This document shows positions 51,386 to 58,859 of a DNA stretch of 64,000 nucleotides, one piece after another. This DNA comes from Yinghuangia seranimata. GTDB lineage: Bacteria; Actinomycetota; Actinomycetes; Streptomycetales; Streptomycetaceae. Position 1 is the stretch's first letter, and every line of letters begins with the position of its first letter. Location of the stretch: positions 124,001 through 188,000 of the forward strand of contig NZ_JASAOI010000010.1 of assembly GCF_029953285.1 (NCBI RefSeq), read 5' to 3'. The notes below the pieces were generated by a model. It was given only the letters and a program-made list of their open reading frames with translations. It was not told where the DNA came from and searched no databases. The position numbers and the translations under genes were made by a program.

Positions 51386-53071
51386 GTGGCCGATCTGCTG
51401 GTACGAGGAGGAACCGTCGTGGACGGGACGGGCGCGCCCGCCTTCCGCGCCGACGTCCGCATCACCGACGGAGTGATCACCGAGGTCGGCCCCGACCTCG
51501 AACCGCGCGGCGAGCGCGAGCTGGACGCCGCGGGCGCGTACGTCGCCCCCGGCTTCATCGAGATGCACACCCACCTCGACGGCAGCATGTGGTGGAACCC
51601 CGACCTGGACCCGCTGCCCGCGTACGGCGTCACGACCGCCGTCTTCGGCAACTGCGGCATGTCCGTCGCCCCGCTCCGGCAGAGCGCCCGCGAGCCCGTC
51701 CTCGACCTGTTCACCTTCCTCGAGGACCTCCCCCTCGACGCGTTCCACAAGAACGTGCCGTGGACGTGGGAGCGCTGGCCCGAGTACCGCACCGCGTGCG
51801 AGGGCCAGGCGACCACCCTCAACGTGGCCGGCTTCGTCGGGCACCTGACGCTGCGCACCACCGTCATGGGGGCGGAGGCCGCCTGGGAGCGCGCCGCGAC
51901 GCCGGAGGAGATCGCCGCGATGGCGGAGCTCCTCGACGAGTCGCTGGCGCACGGGGCGATCGGCCTGTCGACGAACGTCTTCGACAAGGACCGCTACCTG
52001 AAGCTCGTGCCGACCCGGCTCGCCGACGACGCCGAGTTCGAGGCGCTGGTCGACGTCCTCGCCCGGCACGAGGGCGCGACACTCCAGGTCATCACCCGCT
52101 TCAACGAGCCCGAGAGCATCGACGGGGACGTCGAGCGCTTCGCCCGCATCTGCGCGCCGCGCGGCGTGCGCGGGCAGTGGACGGCCATCCCGGCGACCGT
52201 GCGCGAGGACTATCTGCGCGAGCAGACCATTGCGCTGCACCGGCGCATCCGGGAGAGCGGCGCGGACTTCTGGCCGAACGTCCCGCACAAGCCGCTGGAG
52301 CCGTTCTTCAACTTCGAGCGCGCCCTGACCTTCCAGCGGGTCGCGGCGTGGAACGAGTGGATCAACGGCCCCGAGGAGACCAAGCTCGCCACGCTCGCCG
52401 ACCCCGAGTGGCGGGCGCGGGCGCGCGAGGACTACGACAACCGGGTGAGCTCGTCGACGTCGCGGCTCGACCGCCCCGAGACGCTGATCTTCGCGATCTC
52501 CGAGACCGGCGCGGGCCCGCTGGAGGTCTCCTGGCGCGCGTACGCGGAACAGGAGGGCAAGCACCTCTCGGACGCGCTGGCGGACTGGATCCTCGCCAAC
52601 GGCATCCGCTCGTGCATGCGCGGCATCCCGGACGCCTTCGACGAGGAGGCCGTCTCGGAGCTGTTCAAGGAGCCGCACACGCTGACCAACATCAACGACT
52701 CGGGGGCGCACCTGCAGCTGTTCTGCGGGTCGGGCGAGAACGTCTACCTGCTGACCCGGTACGTGCGCGACGCGGGCCTGCTCACGGTCGAGGAGGCGGT
52801 GCACAACCTGACCGGCAAGCTCGCCGGCTACTTCGGGCTCGGCGACCGCGGCGTCATCGCCCCGGGCAAGGCCGGCGACCTCGCGGTCTTCGCGCTCGAC
52901 GAGATCGAGGTGCGCCCGGAGACCAAGGTCCACGACAACCCGGACGGGTCGTGGCGGTTCACCCGCGGCCCCTCGGGCGTGCGTGCGACGGTGGTCGCCG
53001 GAACACCGACCGTGCTGGACGCGGAACCGACCGGCGCGCGCCCGGGAACCATGATCGGGCGCCGCGCGTAG
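51386..53071 (+). CDS. N-acyl-D-amino-acid deacylase-like amidohydrolase
   Basis: A 561-residue metal-dependent amidohydrolase. It begins DLLVRGGTVVDGTGAPAFRADVRI and has the metal site MHTHLDG (His-x-His, residues about 61-66), GLSTNVF, and late blocks TNINDSGAHLQLF (metal Asp) and GVIAPGKAGDLAVFA. This is the D-aminoacylase/dihydroorotase-like arrangement. The specific amide substrate is unknown; homologues sit in xenobiotic or lipid catabolic loci. The GTG at 51386 follows GAGGAG. It is divergent from a TetR gene and ends at a strong hairpin. Confidence 0.87.
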   Translation: MADLLVRGGTVVDGTGAPAFRADVRITDGVITEVGPDLEPRGERELDAAGAYVAPGFIEMHTHLDGSMWWNPDLDPLPAYGVTTAVFGNCGMSVAPLRQSAREPVLDLFTFLEDLPLDAFHKNVPWTWERWPEYRTACEGQATTLNVAGFVGHLTLRTTVMGAEAAWERAATPEEIAAMAELLDESLAHGAIGLSTNVFDKDRYLKLVPTRLADDAEFEALVDVLARHEGATLQVITRFNEPESIDGDVERFARICAPRGVRGQWTAIPATVREDYLREQTIALHRRIRESGADFWPNVPHKPLEPFFNFERALTFQRVAAWNEWINGPEETKLATLADPEWRARAREDYDNRVSSSTSRLDRPETLIFAISETGAGPLEVSWRAYAEQEGKHLSDALADWILANGIRSCMRGIPDAFDEEAVSELFKEPHTLTNINDSGAHLQLFCGSGENVYLLTRYVRDAGLLTVEEAVHNLTGKLAGYFGLGDRGVIAPGKAGDLAVFALDEIEVRPETKVHDNPDGSWRFTRGPSGVRATVVAGTPTVLDAEPTGARPGTMIGRRA

Positions 53072-53426
53072 GAAGGGTGTAAGACCGGTGGAACGCCGGG
53101 TCGGGGCGCCTCCCCGGCCCGGCGTTTGTCACGCTCTTGTCACAAATCGTGCAACAAGGGGGTCTTAAGCCCCCTTATCCCTCGTCTGGCGCGCTTTTTC
53201 GGGAGAGGGGATTTGGCACGGGGCGTATCCGAAGGGCAACCTGGATGGCACGAGCAGCAGTGGATCCCGTGCTCGCAAGGCCCTGGAACGATCCGATTCT
53301 GGTGATATGCGCGGCGCTCCATGCTCAAAGGTCGACCAGGCATAGAGCGCAATGACCCTCAGTGTAGGTAGCATCCGCCGAGTGCCGCCCCACTACCGAC
53401 GGGCACGCCCCCGACAAAGGTTCTCG
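53072..53426 (+). other. Non-coding gap of about 355 bases before psd
   Basis: The gap begins with the amidohydrolase terminator (53092-53126). Two TTGTCA copies follow (53125-53130 and 53137-53142), and then a 7-base hairpin, AAGGGGG (53156-53162) with CCCCCTT (53170-53176), whose loop contains TTAA. The rest (53180-53426) has no assignable gene; the psd promoter is probably here but no clear -10/-35 pair stood out. Confidence 0.5.
53092..53126 (+). terminator. Hairpin terminator after the amidohydrolase gene
   Basis: AACGCCGGGTCGGGG (53092-53106) pairs with CCCCGGCCCGGCGTT (53112-53126) over 15 bases, with one G-T pair and a 5-base loop, followed by a short T run. It lies 20 bases after the stop. 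Confidence 0.75.
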
Positions 53427-54104
53427 ATGAGTGACGATTCCCCCGCGCCGACCTCCGCAGTCGCCCCGCCGCGCCGCACCTCCGTGCGCCTCGCCAAGGG
53501 GGCTTCCCCCTGGCTGGTGCCGACTGCGCTGACGGCGGCGGTAACCGGCTGCGCGGCGCTCCGCTCCCGGCGCTGGGCCTACGCGGCCGTGCCGACGCTG
53601 GCCCTCACCAGCGGAATGCTGTGGTTCTTCCGCGACCCGGAGCGCACCCCCGGCGACGACGTACGAGGCGGCATCATCGCCTCGGCCGACGGCGTCGTAC
53701 AGAGCATCGACCCGTGGCCGGACGGCCGGATCCGGGTCGCCACGTTCATGAGCCCGCTCAACGTGCATGTGAACCGGGCGCCGCTGACGGGTGTCGTCAA
53801 GTCCGTCGAGCACAAGCCGGGCGGCTACATCCCGGCGTTCAACAAGGAGAGCGAGCACAACGAGCGCGTCGTGTGGGTGTTCGACACCCCGCGCGGCGAG
53901 ATCGAGCTGATCCAGATCGCGGGCACGGTGGCCCGCCGCATCGTGCCGTACCTGGAGCCGGGCGCGGAGGTCGAGGTCGGTGAGCGCATCGGGCTCATCC
54001 GCTTCGGCTCGCGCGTGGACGTGTACCTGCCGCCGGGCGTCGAGCCCGCGGTGACGGTGGGACAGCGGACTGTAGCCGGGGAGACGCGCCTTGACCGGGA
54101 TTGA
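53427..54104 (+). CDS. psd: Phosphatidylserine decarboxylase proenzyme
   Basis: A 225-residue PSD-A-type (short, single-span) enzyme converting phosphatidylserine to phosphatidylethanolamine. The self-cleavage site is Gly-Ser in RFGSRVDVYLP near the C-terminus, producing the pyruvoyl group. FRDPERTPGDD, IIASADGVVQSI and FMSPLNVHVNRAP are other family blocks. One hydrophobic span lies at about residues 33-60. The ATG at 53427 begins MSDDSPAPTS; an in-frame start 75 bases upstream is less likely. It overlaps pssA by 14 bases, forming the classic psd-pssA unit. Confidence 0.92.
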   Translation: MSDDSPAPTSAVAPPRRTSVRLAKGASPWLVPTALTAAVTGCAALRSRRWAYAAVPTLALTSGMLWFFRDPERTPGDDVRGGIIASADGVVQSIDPWPDGRIRVATFMSPLNVHVNRAPLTGVVKSVEHKPGGYIPAFNKESEHNERVVWVFDTPRGEIELIQIAGTVARRIVPYLEPGAEVEVGERIGLIRFGSRVDVYLPPGVEPAVTVGQRTVAGETRLDRD

Positions 54105-54933
54105 TTTCGACGATCTCGCCGAGTTCGGCGACGACCGGCCGATTCCGAAGCTCGACGCCGTCGACGAGGAGACTCCTCTCTCGTCGCGGATCTCGGCCGC
54201 CGACGTGCTGACCCTGGGGAACGCCGCGTGCGGCTTCCTGGCGGTCTACTTCCTGGCGGTCGCCACCATCGGCCAGCAGCTGAACGGGGCCGGCGTGCCG
54301 GCCGACCGGCGCAGCGCGGGCGCGGCGGTGGTCCTGATGCTGATCGGCGCGCTGTTCGACCTGTGCGACGGCCTGGTGGCGCGCAAGCTGCGCCGCTCCG
54401 CGCTGGGCGCCGAGCTGGACAACCTCGCGGACGTCATCACGTTCGGCGTGGCCCCGGCGTTCTTCGTGGTCACCTGGGCGGCCATCCCGCTCGGTCCCGG
54501 CAAGACGCCGGCCGTGCTGGTGGCGCTGTCGGTGCTGATCGCCGGTGTGCTGCGGCTGGCGCGTTTCGCGTCCACGCCGGGGCGCCCCGGGGTGTTCCAG
54601 GGCATGCCGATCCCGATGGGCGCGCTGACGGTCGTGTCGATCGTGCTGCTCGACCTGCCGTTCGCGGTGGGCGCGGCCGGCATCGTGCTGACCGCGTGGC
54701 TGATGGTCAGCCGGGTCGAGTACCCGAAGCCGCAGGGCAAGCTGGCGCTGCTGACGATGCTGTTCATCGCGGCGAGCGTGAGCTGCCTGACGCTGTGGGC
54801 GACCGACTCCCCCGGCGGCGACTCGATGCTGATGATGGGCGCGAGCCTGCAGATCAGCCTCGCGATGAGCATCCCGGTGATGGCGATGACCCGCCGCGGT
54901 GCGCGGTTCATCGGCGTGCGGATGATCCGCTAG
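54091..54933 (+). CDS. pssA: CDP-diacylglycerol-serine O-phosphatidyltransferase
   Basis: A 280-residue CDP-alcohol phosphatidyltransferase with about seven membrane spans. It makes phosphatidylserine, the substrate of Psd. The signature D-x2-D-G-x2-A-R-x8-G-x3-D-x3-D is visible in LCDGLVARKLRRSALGAEL followed by DNLAD. The start is a TTG at 54091, supported by GGGGAG at 54078-54083 and by the 14-base overlap with psd, which suggests translational coupling. Confidence 0.92.
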   Translation: MTGIDFDDLAEFGDDRPIPKLDAVDEETPLSSRISAADVLTLGNAACGFLAVYFLAVATIGQQLNGAGVPADRRSAGAAVVLMLIGALFDLCDGLVARKLRRSALGAELDNLADVITFGVAPAFFVVTWAAIPLGPGKTPAVLVALSVLIAGVLRLARFASTPGRPGVFQGMPIPMGALTVVSIVLLDLPFAVGAAGIVLTAWLMVSRVEYPKPQGKLALLTMLFIAASVSCLTLWATDSPGGDSMLMMGASLQISLAMSIPVMAMTRRGARFIGVRMIR

Positions 54934-55008
54934 GCGGTCCGCGCGGCGGGCGGCCTGGTGACGCGTCCTGAGCGTGTCCTGTGAGTTCCCGCGCGTTCCT
55001 GTGCGTTT

Positions 55009-55038
55009 CAGCGGCCCCGGTCCTTGCCGGGGCCGCTG
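55009..55038 (+). terminator. Rho-independent terminator after pssA
   Basis: CAGCGGCCCCGG (55009-55020) and CCGGGGCCGCTG (55027-55038) form a perfect 12-base stem with a 6-base loop, followed by TGTTTT. It ends the psd-pssA transcript. Confidence 0.75.
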
Positions 55039-55101
55039 TGTTTTGATGGGCTGGATCGGGCGGAAGCGGGCTCCGGCGGAGCCCGGCGAGGAGGGCGGCG
55101 G

Positions 55102-55830
55102 ATGCGGCGGGGTTCGCGGGCGGTCTGGCGGGCGCTGCGCGGCGTCCACGACTGGGCCGCGTCGGCTCCGGGCACGTACATCTGGCTGCTGACCGTCTAT
55201 GTGACGACGTACGTGTACCTCCATCTGCCCAGCGACGACCAGACGCCTTTCCTGAAGCGGCGCAGCACCAACATCCACCACCTCAACACCGACCCGCTGC
55301 ACGTGCTGGCGTCCAGCGCGGTGTGGGCCGAGGGGTCGCACCTGATCAAGTTCACGGTCATGTTCACCGTGATCTTCGCGGTGGCGGAGCGCTGGATGGG
55401 GACGTGGCGGTGGCTGGGGGTCGCGGCCCTCGGGCACGTGGGTGCGTCGTACCTGAGCCAGTCGCTGGTGCTGCTGGGCATCAAGACCGGTGAGCTGCCG
55501 GAGCGGATGCGGAACGCGGTGGACGTCGGGCCCAGCTACGGGCTGATGGCGGTCGCGGGCGTGCTGTTCTACAAGTTCGCCGGGCCGACGCGGTGGGTGT
55601 ACCTGGCGGCGCTCGGGGCCTATGTCGGCTTCCCGGTCTACCGGGACCGCGACTTCACCTCGGCCGGGCATGTGACCGCCGCGCTGATCGGGCTGGCCTG
55701 CTACGAGCTGGTGAAGGGCCGGCCGAAGTGGGACCTGCGGACGTCGCGCCCGGTGACCCGGCTCGCGGCGCGGCTGAGGACGCGCGGCCGCGCCGAATCG
55801 CCGTTGCTCTGGGAGAATTCCGGCAAGTAG
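55102..55830 (+). CDS. Rhomboid-like membrane protein, copy 1
   Basis: A 242-residue protein with about six membrane spans. It carries RSTNIHHLNTDPLHVLASSAVW, LGHVGASYLSQSLVLLGIKTG, VDVGPSYGL and SAGHVTAALIGL. The Gly-x-Ser of GPSYG and the His of AGHVTAALIG are placed like the Ser-His dyad of rhomboid proteases, so intramembrane proteolysis is possible but not proven. The ATG at 55102 follows GGAGG about eight bases upstream. A closely similar gene follows directly, so the pair arose by tandem duplication. Confidence 0.75.
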   Translation: MRRGSRAVWRALRGVHDWAASAPGTYIWLLTVYVTTYVYLHLPSDDQTPFLKRRSTNIHHLNTDPLHVLASSAVWAEGSHLIKFTVMFTVIFAVAERWMGTWRWLGVAALGHVGASYLSQSLVLLGIKTGELPERMRNAVDVGPSYGLMAVAGVLFYKFAGPTRWVYLAALGAYVGFPVYRDRDFTSAGHVTAALIGLACYELVKGRPKWDLRTSRPVTRLAARLRTRGRAESPLLWENSGK

Positions 55831-55877
55831 CGCAAGCTTCGCAAGTAGCACGGAATACTTCCGAAAGGCGCGTTTCG

Positions 55878-56642
55878 GTGCGGCTGCATGACACGAGGGC
55901 CACGGCGATACGGGTCGCCCAGGCGGTCCGCGACTGGATCAAATCGGCACCCGGCACCTACGTCTGGCTGCTCCTCCTGCTGGTCACCACGTTCATCTAC
56001 GCGTCCCTGCCGGAGGACGCCCGGGACGTCTTCCTCCAGCAGCGCAGCACCAACATCGACCACCTCAACTCCGACCCGGTGCACGTGCTCGTCGGCAGCG
56101 CGCTGTGGACCAGCGGCGGCGGGATGGTCCAGTACGCGATCATGTTCACGGTCTTCCACGCGGTCGCGGAGCGCTGGCTCGGCACCTGGCGGTGGCTCCT
56201 GGTCGTGGCCATCGGACACGTCGGCGCCACCTATCTGAGCCAGGGCCTCGTGCTGCTCGGCATCAAGACCGGCGTGCTGTCCGAGAGCATGAAGGACGTC
56301 GTGGACGTCGGGGTCAGCTACGGGCTCAAGGCGGTCATGGGCGTCCTGGTCTGGTACCTCGTACGCCCCTGGCGCTGGCTGTACCTGGCCGGGGTGCTGC
56401 TCTCCGTGGTGATCCCGTTCTTCGACGGCGTCTCGTTCACCGACGTCGGGCACTTCTCCGCCCTGCTGCTCGGGGTGGCCTGCTACCCGATCACGCGCGG
56501 GCGCGGGACCTGGGACCCGGTGGCGTGGGGCAGGGACGCCTGGCGGACATGGGAGGCTCGCCGGTCGGCTACGCGGCTCGATACCAAAGTCGGTACGGCC
56601 GTCGACTTCCGGTTCTCCCGGGGCCGTCACGCCGGCGGCTAG
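55878..56642 (+). CDS. Rhomboid-like membrane protein, copy 2
   Basis: A 254-residue paralogue of the preceding protein, with the same blocks: RSTNIDHLNSDPVHVLVGSALW, GHVGATYLSQGLVLLGIKTG, VDVGVSYGLKAV and VGHFSALLLGVACY. The Ser of GVSYG and His of VGHFSALLLG retain the possible dyad. It has about six membrane spans and a basic C-terminus. The GTG at 55878 has only GAAAGG upstream. It is 47 bases after copy 1 and 48 bases before the kinase gene, so all may be cotranscribed. Confidence 0.72.
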   Translation: MRLHDTRATAIRVAQAVRDWIKSAPGTYVWLLLLLVTTFIYASLPEDARDVFLQQRSTNIDHLNSDPVHVLVGSALWTSGGGMVQYAIMFTVFHAVAERWLGTWRWLLVVAIGHVGATYLSQGLVLLGIKTGVLSESMKDVVDVGVSYGLKAVMGVLVWYLVRPWRWLYLAGVLLSVVIPFFDGVSFTDVGHFSALLLGVACYPITRGRGTWDPVAWGRDAWRTWEARRSATRLDTKVGTAVDFRFSRGRHAGG

Positions 56643-56690
56643 TCTCGACGGCGTTCGACAGGCACGACCCGCGACAAGGGGGTTCGGGGG

Positions 56691-57896
56691 ATGTCCGGAG
56701 TCCCGGGGTGGGTCCGCGGTCTGCGCCGCCCGCGGCGCGCATGGGTGGTCGACGGCGCGCTCGGCACGGCCGCACTCGCCGTCGGCCTGGTCCTCCTCGC
56801 GGCGACCATCGCCGACGACGACGTGGACGGCGGGCTCACGCTGATCTGCGCCACCGGCGCGGCGTCGATCGCCGCCCTCGTGCTGTTCCGCCGCCTCGCC
56901 CCGGTCGGGCTCGCACTCGTACTGATCCCGGCCGGGCTGCTCTCCCCCGCCGCCGCGGGGGCCAGCGCGGCGGCGCTGTTCAGCGTCGCGGCCTTCCGCG
57001 GGGCGCGCACCGCGGCCCTGGTGACCGGGTTGCACACAGGCCTCGTGCTGGTGCTGTTCCGGATCGCCACCGACTCCTGGTCCGAGTACTGGCAGGCGTC
57101 CGCCAGCTTCCTGTTCCTCGACCTGGTCACCCTGACCTCAGGCATGCTCGTGCGCTCCCAACGCGCCCTCGTCGGCTCGCTGGAGGACCGGGCCCGGCAG
57201 GCCGAGGCCGAGCAGCGGCTGCGCGTCGAGGAGGCCCGCCACCTCGAGCGCGAACGCATCGCCCGCGAGATGCACGACGTGCTGGCTCACCGGCTGTCGC
57301 TGCTCGCCGTGCACGCCGGGGCGCTGGAGTTCCGCACCGGCTCGTCCGCCGAGGAGGCGCTGGCGGCCGGTGTCATCCGGCAGTCCGCGCACGACGCGAT
57401 GGAGGACCTGCGCGACGTCATCCGCATGCTGCGCACCGACAACGCCTCGACCGCGGCCGACGGCGACGCCGACCGGCCGCAGCCGACGCTGGCCGACCTG
57501 CCCGCGCTCATCGAGCAGTCCCGGCGGGCCGGCGCCCGGGTGGCGTACGAAGGGGCGGACGACGTCGGGGACTTGGGCGCCCGGATCGGCCGGCACGCGT
57601 ACCGCATCGTCCAGGAGGGGCTGACCAACGCCCGCAAGCACGCCCCCGGCGAGCCCGTGCGGGTGCGCCTGGACGTCACCCTGGAGAGCGGACTCGCGGT
57701 GGAGATCGTCAACCCGCTGCGGCACGGTGCGAGCGACCTCCCCGCGCCTGAGCGCACCGCCGCGGCCGGGCTTCCCGGCGCCGGGGCGGGCCTGATCGGG
57801 CTGCGCGAACGCGTCGCGCTCGTCGGCGGCCGCCTCGAACACGGGCAGGACGCCGACCGGTTCCGGCTCTGGGCATGGCTACCGTGGACGGCGTGA
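56691..57896 (+). CDS. Sensor histidine kinase, HisKA_3 (NarL/DesK type)
   Basis: A 401-residue kinase. Four to five membrane spans occupy residues about 20-150, followed by a coiled coil and the phospho-acceptor motif EMHDVLAHRLSLLAVHAGALE (His in MHD) spread over residues about 196-215. The N-box region is RIVQEGLTNARKHAPG and the ATPase glycine box GAGLIGLRERVALVGG. It pairs with the LuxR-type regulator whose GTG overlaps its stop. The signal is unknown; the rhomboid-like genes just upstream may be part of the same function. Confidence 0.9.
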   Translation: MSGVPGWVRGLRRPRRAWVVDGALGTAALAVGLVLLAATIADDDVDGGLTLICATGAASIAALVLFRRLAPVGLALVLIPAGLLSPAAAGASAAALFSVAAFRGARTAALVTGLHTGLVLVLFRIATDSWSEYWQASASFLFLDLVTLTSGMLVRSQRALVGSLEDRARQAEAEQRLRVEEARHLERERIAREMHDVLAHRLSLLAVHAGALEFRTGSSAEEALAAGVIRQSAHDAMEDLRDVIRMLRTDNASTAADGDADRPQPTLADLPALIEQSRRAGARVAYEGADDVGDLGARIGRHAYRIVQEGLTNARKHAPGEPVRVRLDVTLESGLAVEIVNPLRHGASDLPAPERTAAAGLPGAGAGLIGLRERVALVGGRLEHGQDADRFRLWAWLPWTA

Positions 57897-58594
57897 GCAC
57901 CGAGACCGCCCAGCCCGCACCGCCGACGCCCGTGCGCGTCCTGATCGTCGACGACGACGCGCTGGTACGCGCCGGCCTGTCGATCATGCTGTCCTCCCCC
58001 GACGACATCCTCGTGGTGGGCCAGGCCGCCGACGGCTCGGAGGTCGACGCGGCGGTGCGCGAACACCGGCCCGACGTCGTGCTGATGGACATCCGCATGC
58101 CGGTGATGGACGGCCTCGCCGCCACCGCGCGCCTGCGCGCCCGCCCGTCGGCGCCGCAGGTGCTGGTGATGACCACCTTCGACACCGACGACCACGTGCT
58201 GCGCGCCCTGCGCGCGGGCGCGGCCGGGTTCCTGCTCAAGCACACCCCGCCCGCCGACATCGCCCGCGCCGTCCGCCAGGTCGCCGCCGGCGAGCCGATG
58301 CTGTCGCCGTCCGTGCTGCGCCGCATGCTCGACATCGTGGTCGACACCGGCGCCGACCCGCGCCGCGAGCGGGCCCGCGACCTGCTGGGGCGGCTCAGCA
58401 GCGGGGAACGCGACGTCGCGGCCCTGGTCGGCCAGGGCGCGACCAACGCGGAGATCGGCCGATCCCTCTCGCTCAGCGTCGCGACCGTGAAGGCGTACGT
58501 CTCGCGGCTCCTGTCGAAGCTCGACCTCAACAACCGCGTCCAGATCGCGCTGCTGGTGCACGACGCGCAGGAGACCGGCGAGCCGAACGGCTGA
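57893..58594 (+). CDS. LuxR/NarL-type response regulator
   Basis: A 233-residue regulator. The receiver domain has VLIVDDDALVRAG, the phospho-acceptor Asp in DVVLMDIRMPVMDG, and Lys in FLLKHTPP. The C-terminal LuxR helix-turn-helix is GATNAEIGRSLSLSVATVKAYVSRLLSKL. The GTG at 57893 overlaps the kinase stop (GTGA); an ATG six codons upstream is an alternative. Confidence 0.92.
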   Translation: MSTETAQPAPPTPVRVLIVDDDALVRAGLSIMLSSPDDILVVGQAADGSEVDAAVREHRPDVVLMDIRMPVMDGLAATARLRARPSAPQVLVMTTFDTDDHVLRALRAGAAGFLLKHTPPADIARAVRQVAAGEPMLSPSVLRRMLDIVVDTGADPRRERARDLLGRLSSGERDVAALVGQGATNAEIGRSLSLSVATVKAYVSRLLSKLDLNNRVQIALLVHDAQETGEPNG

Positions 58595-58621
58595 GCCGGC
58601 GGGCTGCGGCGGTTCGGCGGC

Positions 58622-58859
58622 GTGTTCCGTCCGTCGGCGGCGCGCGGCGTTCAGGTCGGCTTCGTGCCGGACGAACGCGCGTGCTGCGCCTCGTCGGTGC
58701 CCGGCCGCGGCCTCTCCGCCGGCAGACGATCAGCTCGGAGTGGTCGCAGCGCTCGTCGCCGGCCACCTTCGCGCTGGTGCCGCACCGCGGCCGCGTCGTC
58801 CAGGCCAAGGTCCAGGCCGCCGCGCTGCTGTACGGGTGCGGCACGTCGGCGGTGCGGTG
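58622..58859 (+). pseudogene. Possible frameshifted coding remnant
   Basis: No intact gene fits this 265-base gap, but third-position GC is very high in one frame from 58622 to about 58724 (VGFVPDERACCASSVPGRGL) and then in the next frame onward (ISSEWSQRSSPATFALVPHR to AALLYGCG). The switch suggests a decayed gene with one frameshift near 58690-58725. The product was not recognised. The second frame continues antisense into recD2, where the codon signal is only a mirror of that gene. Chance cannot be excluded. Confidence 0.3.
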
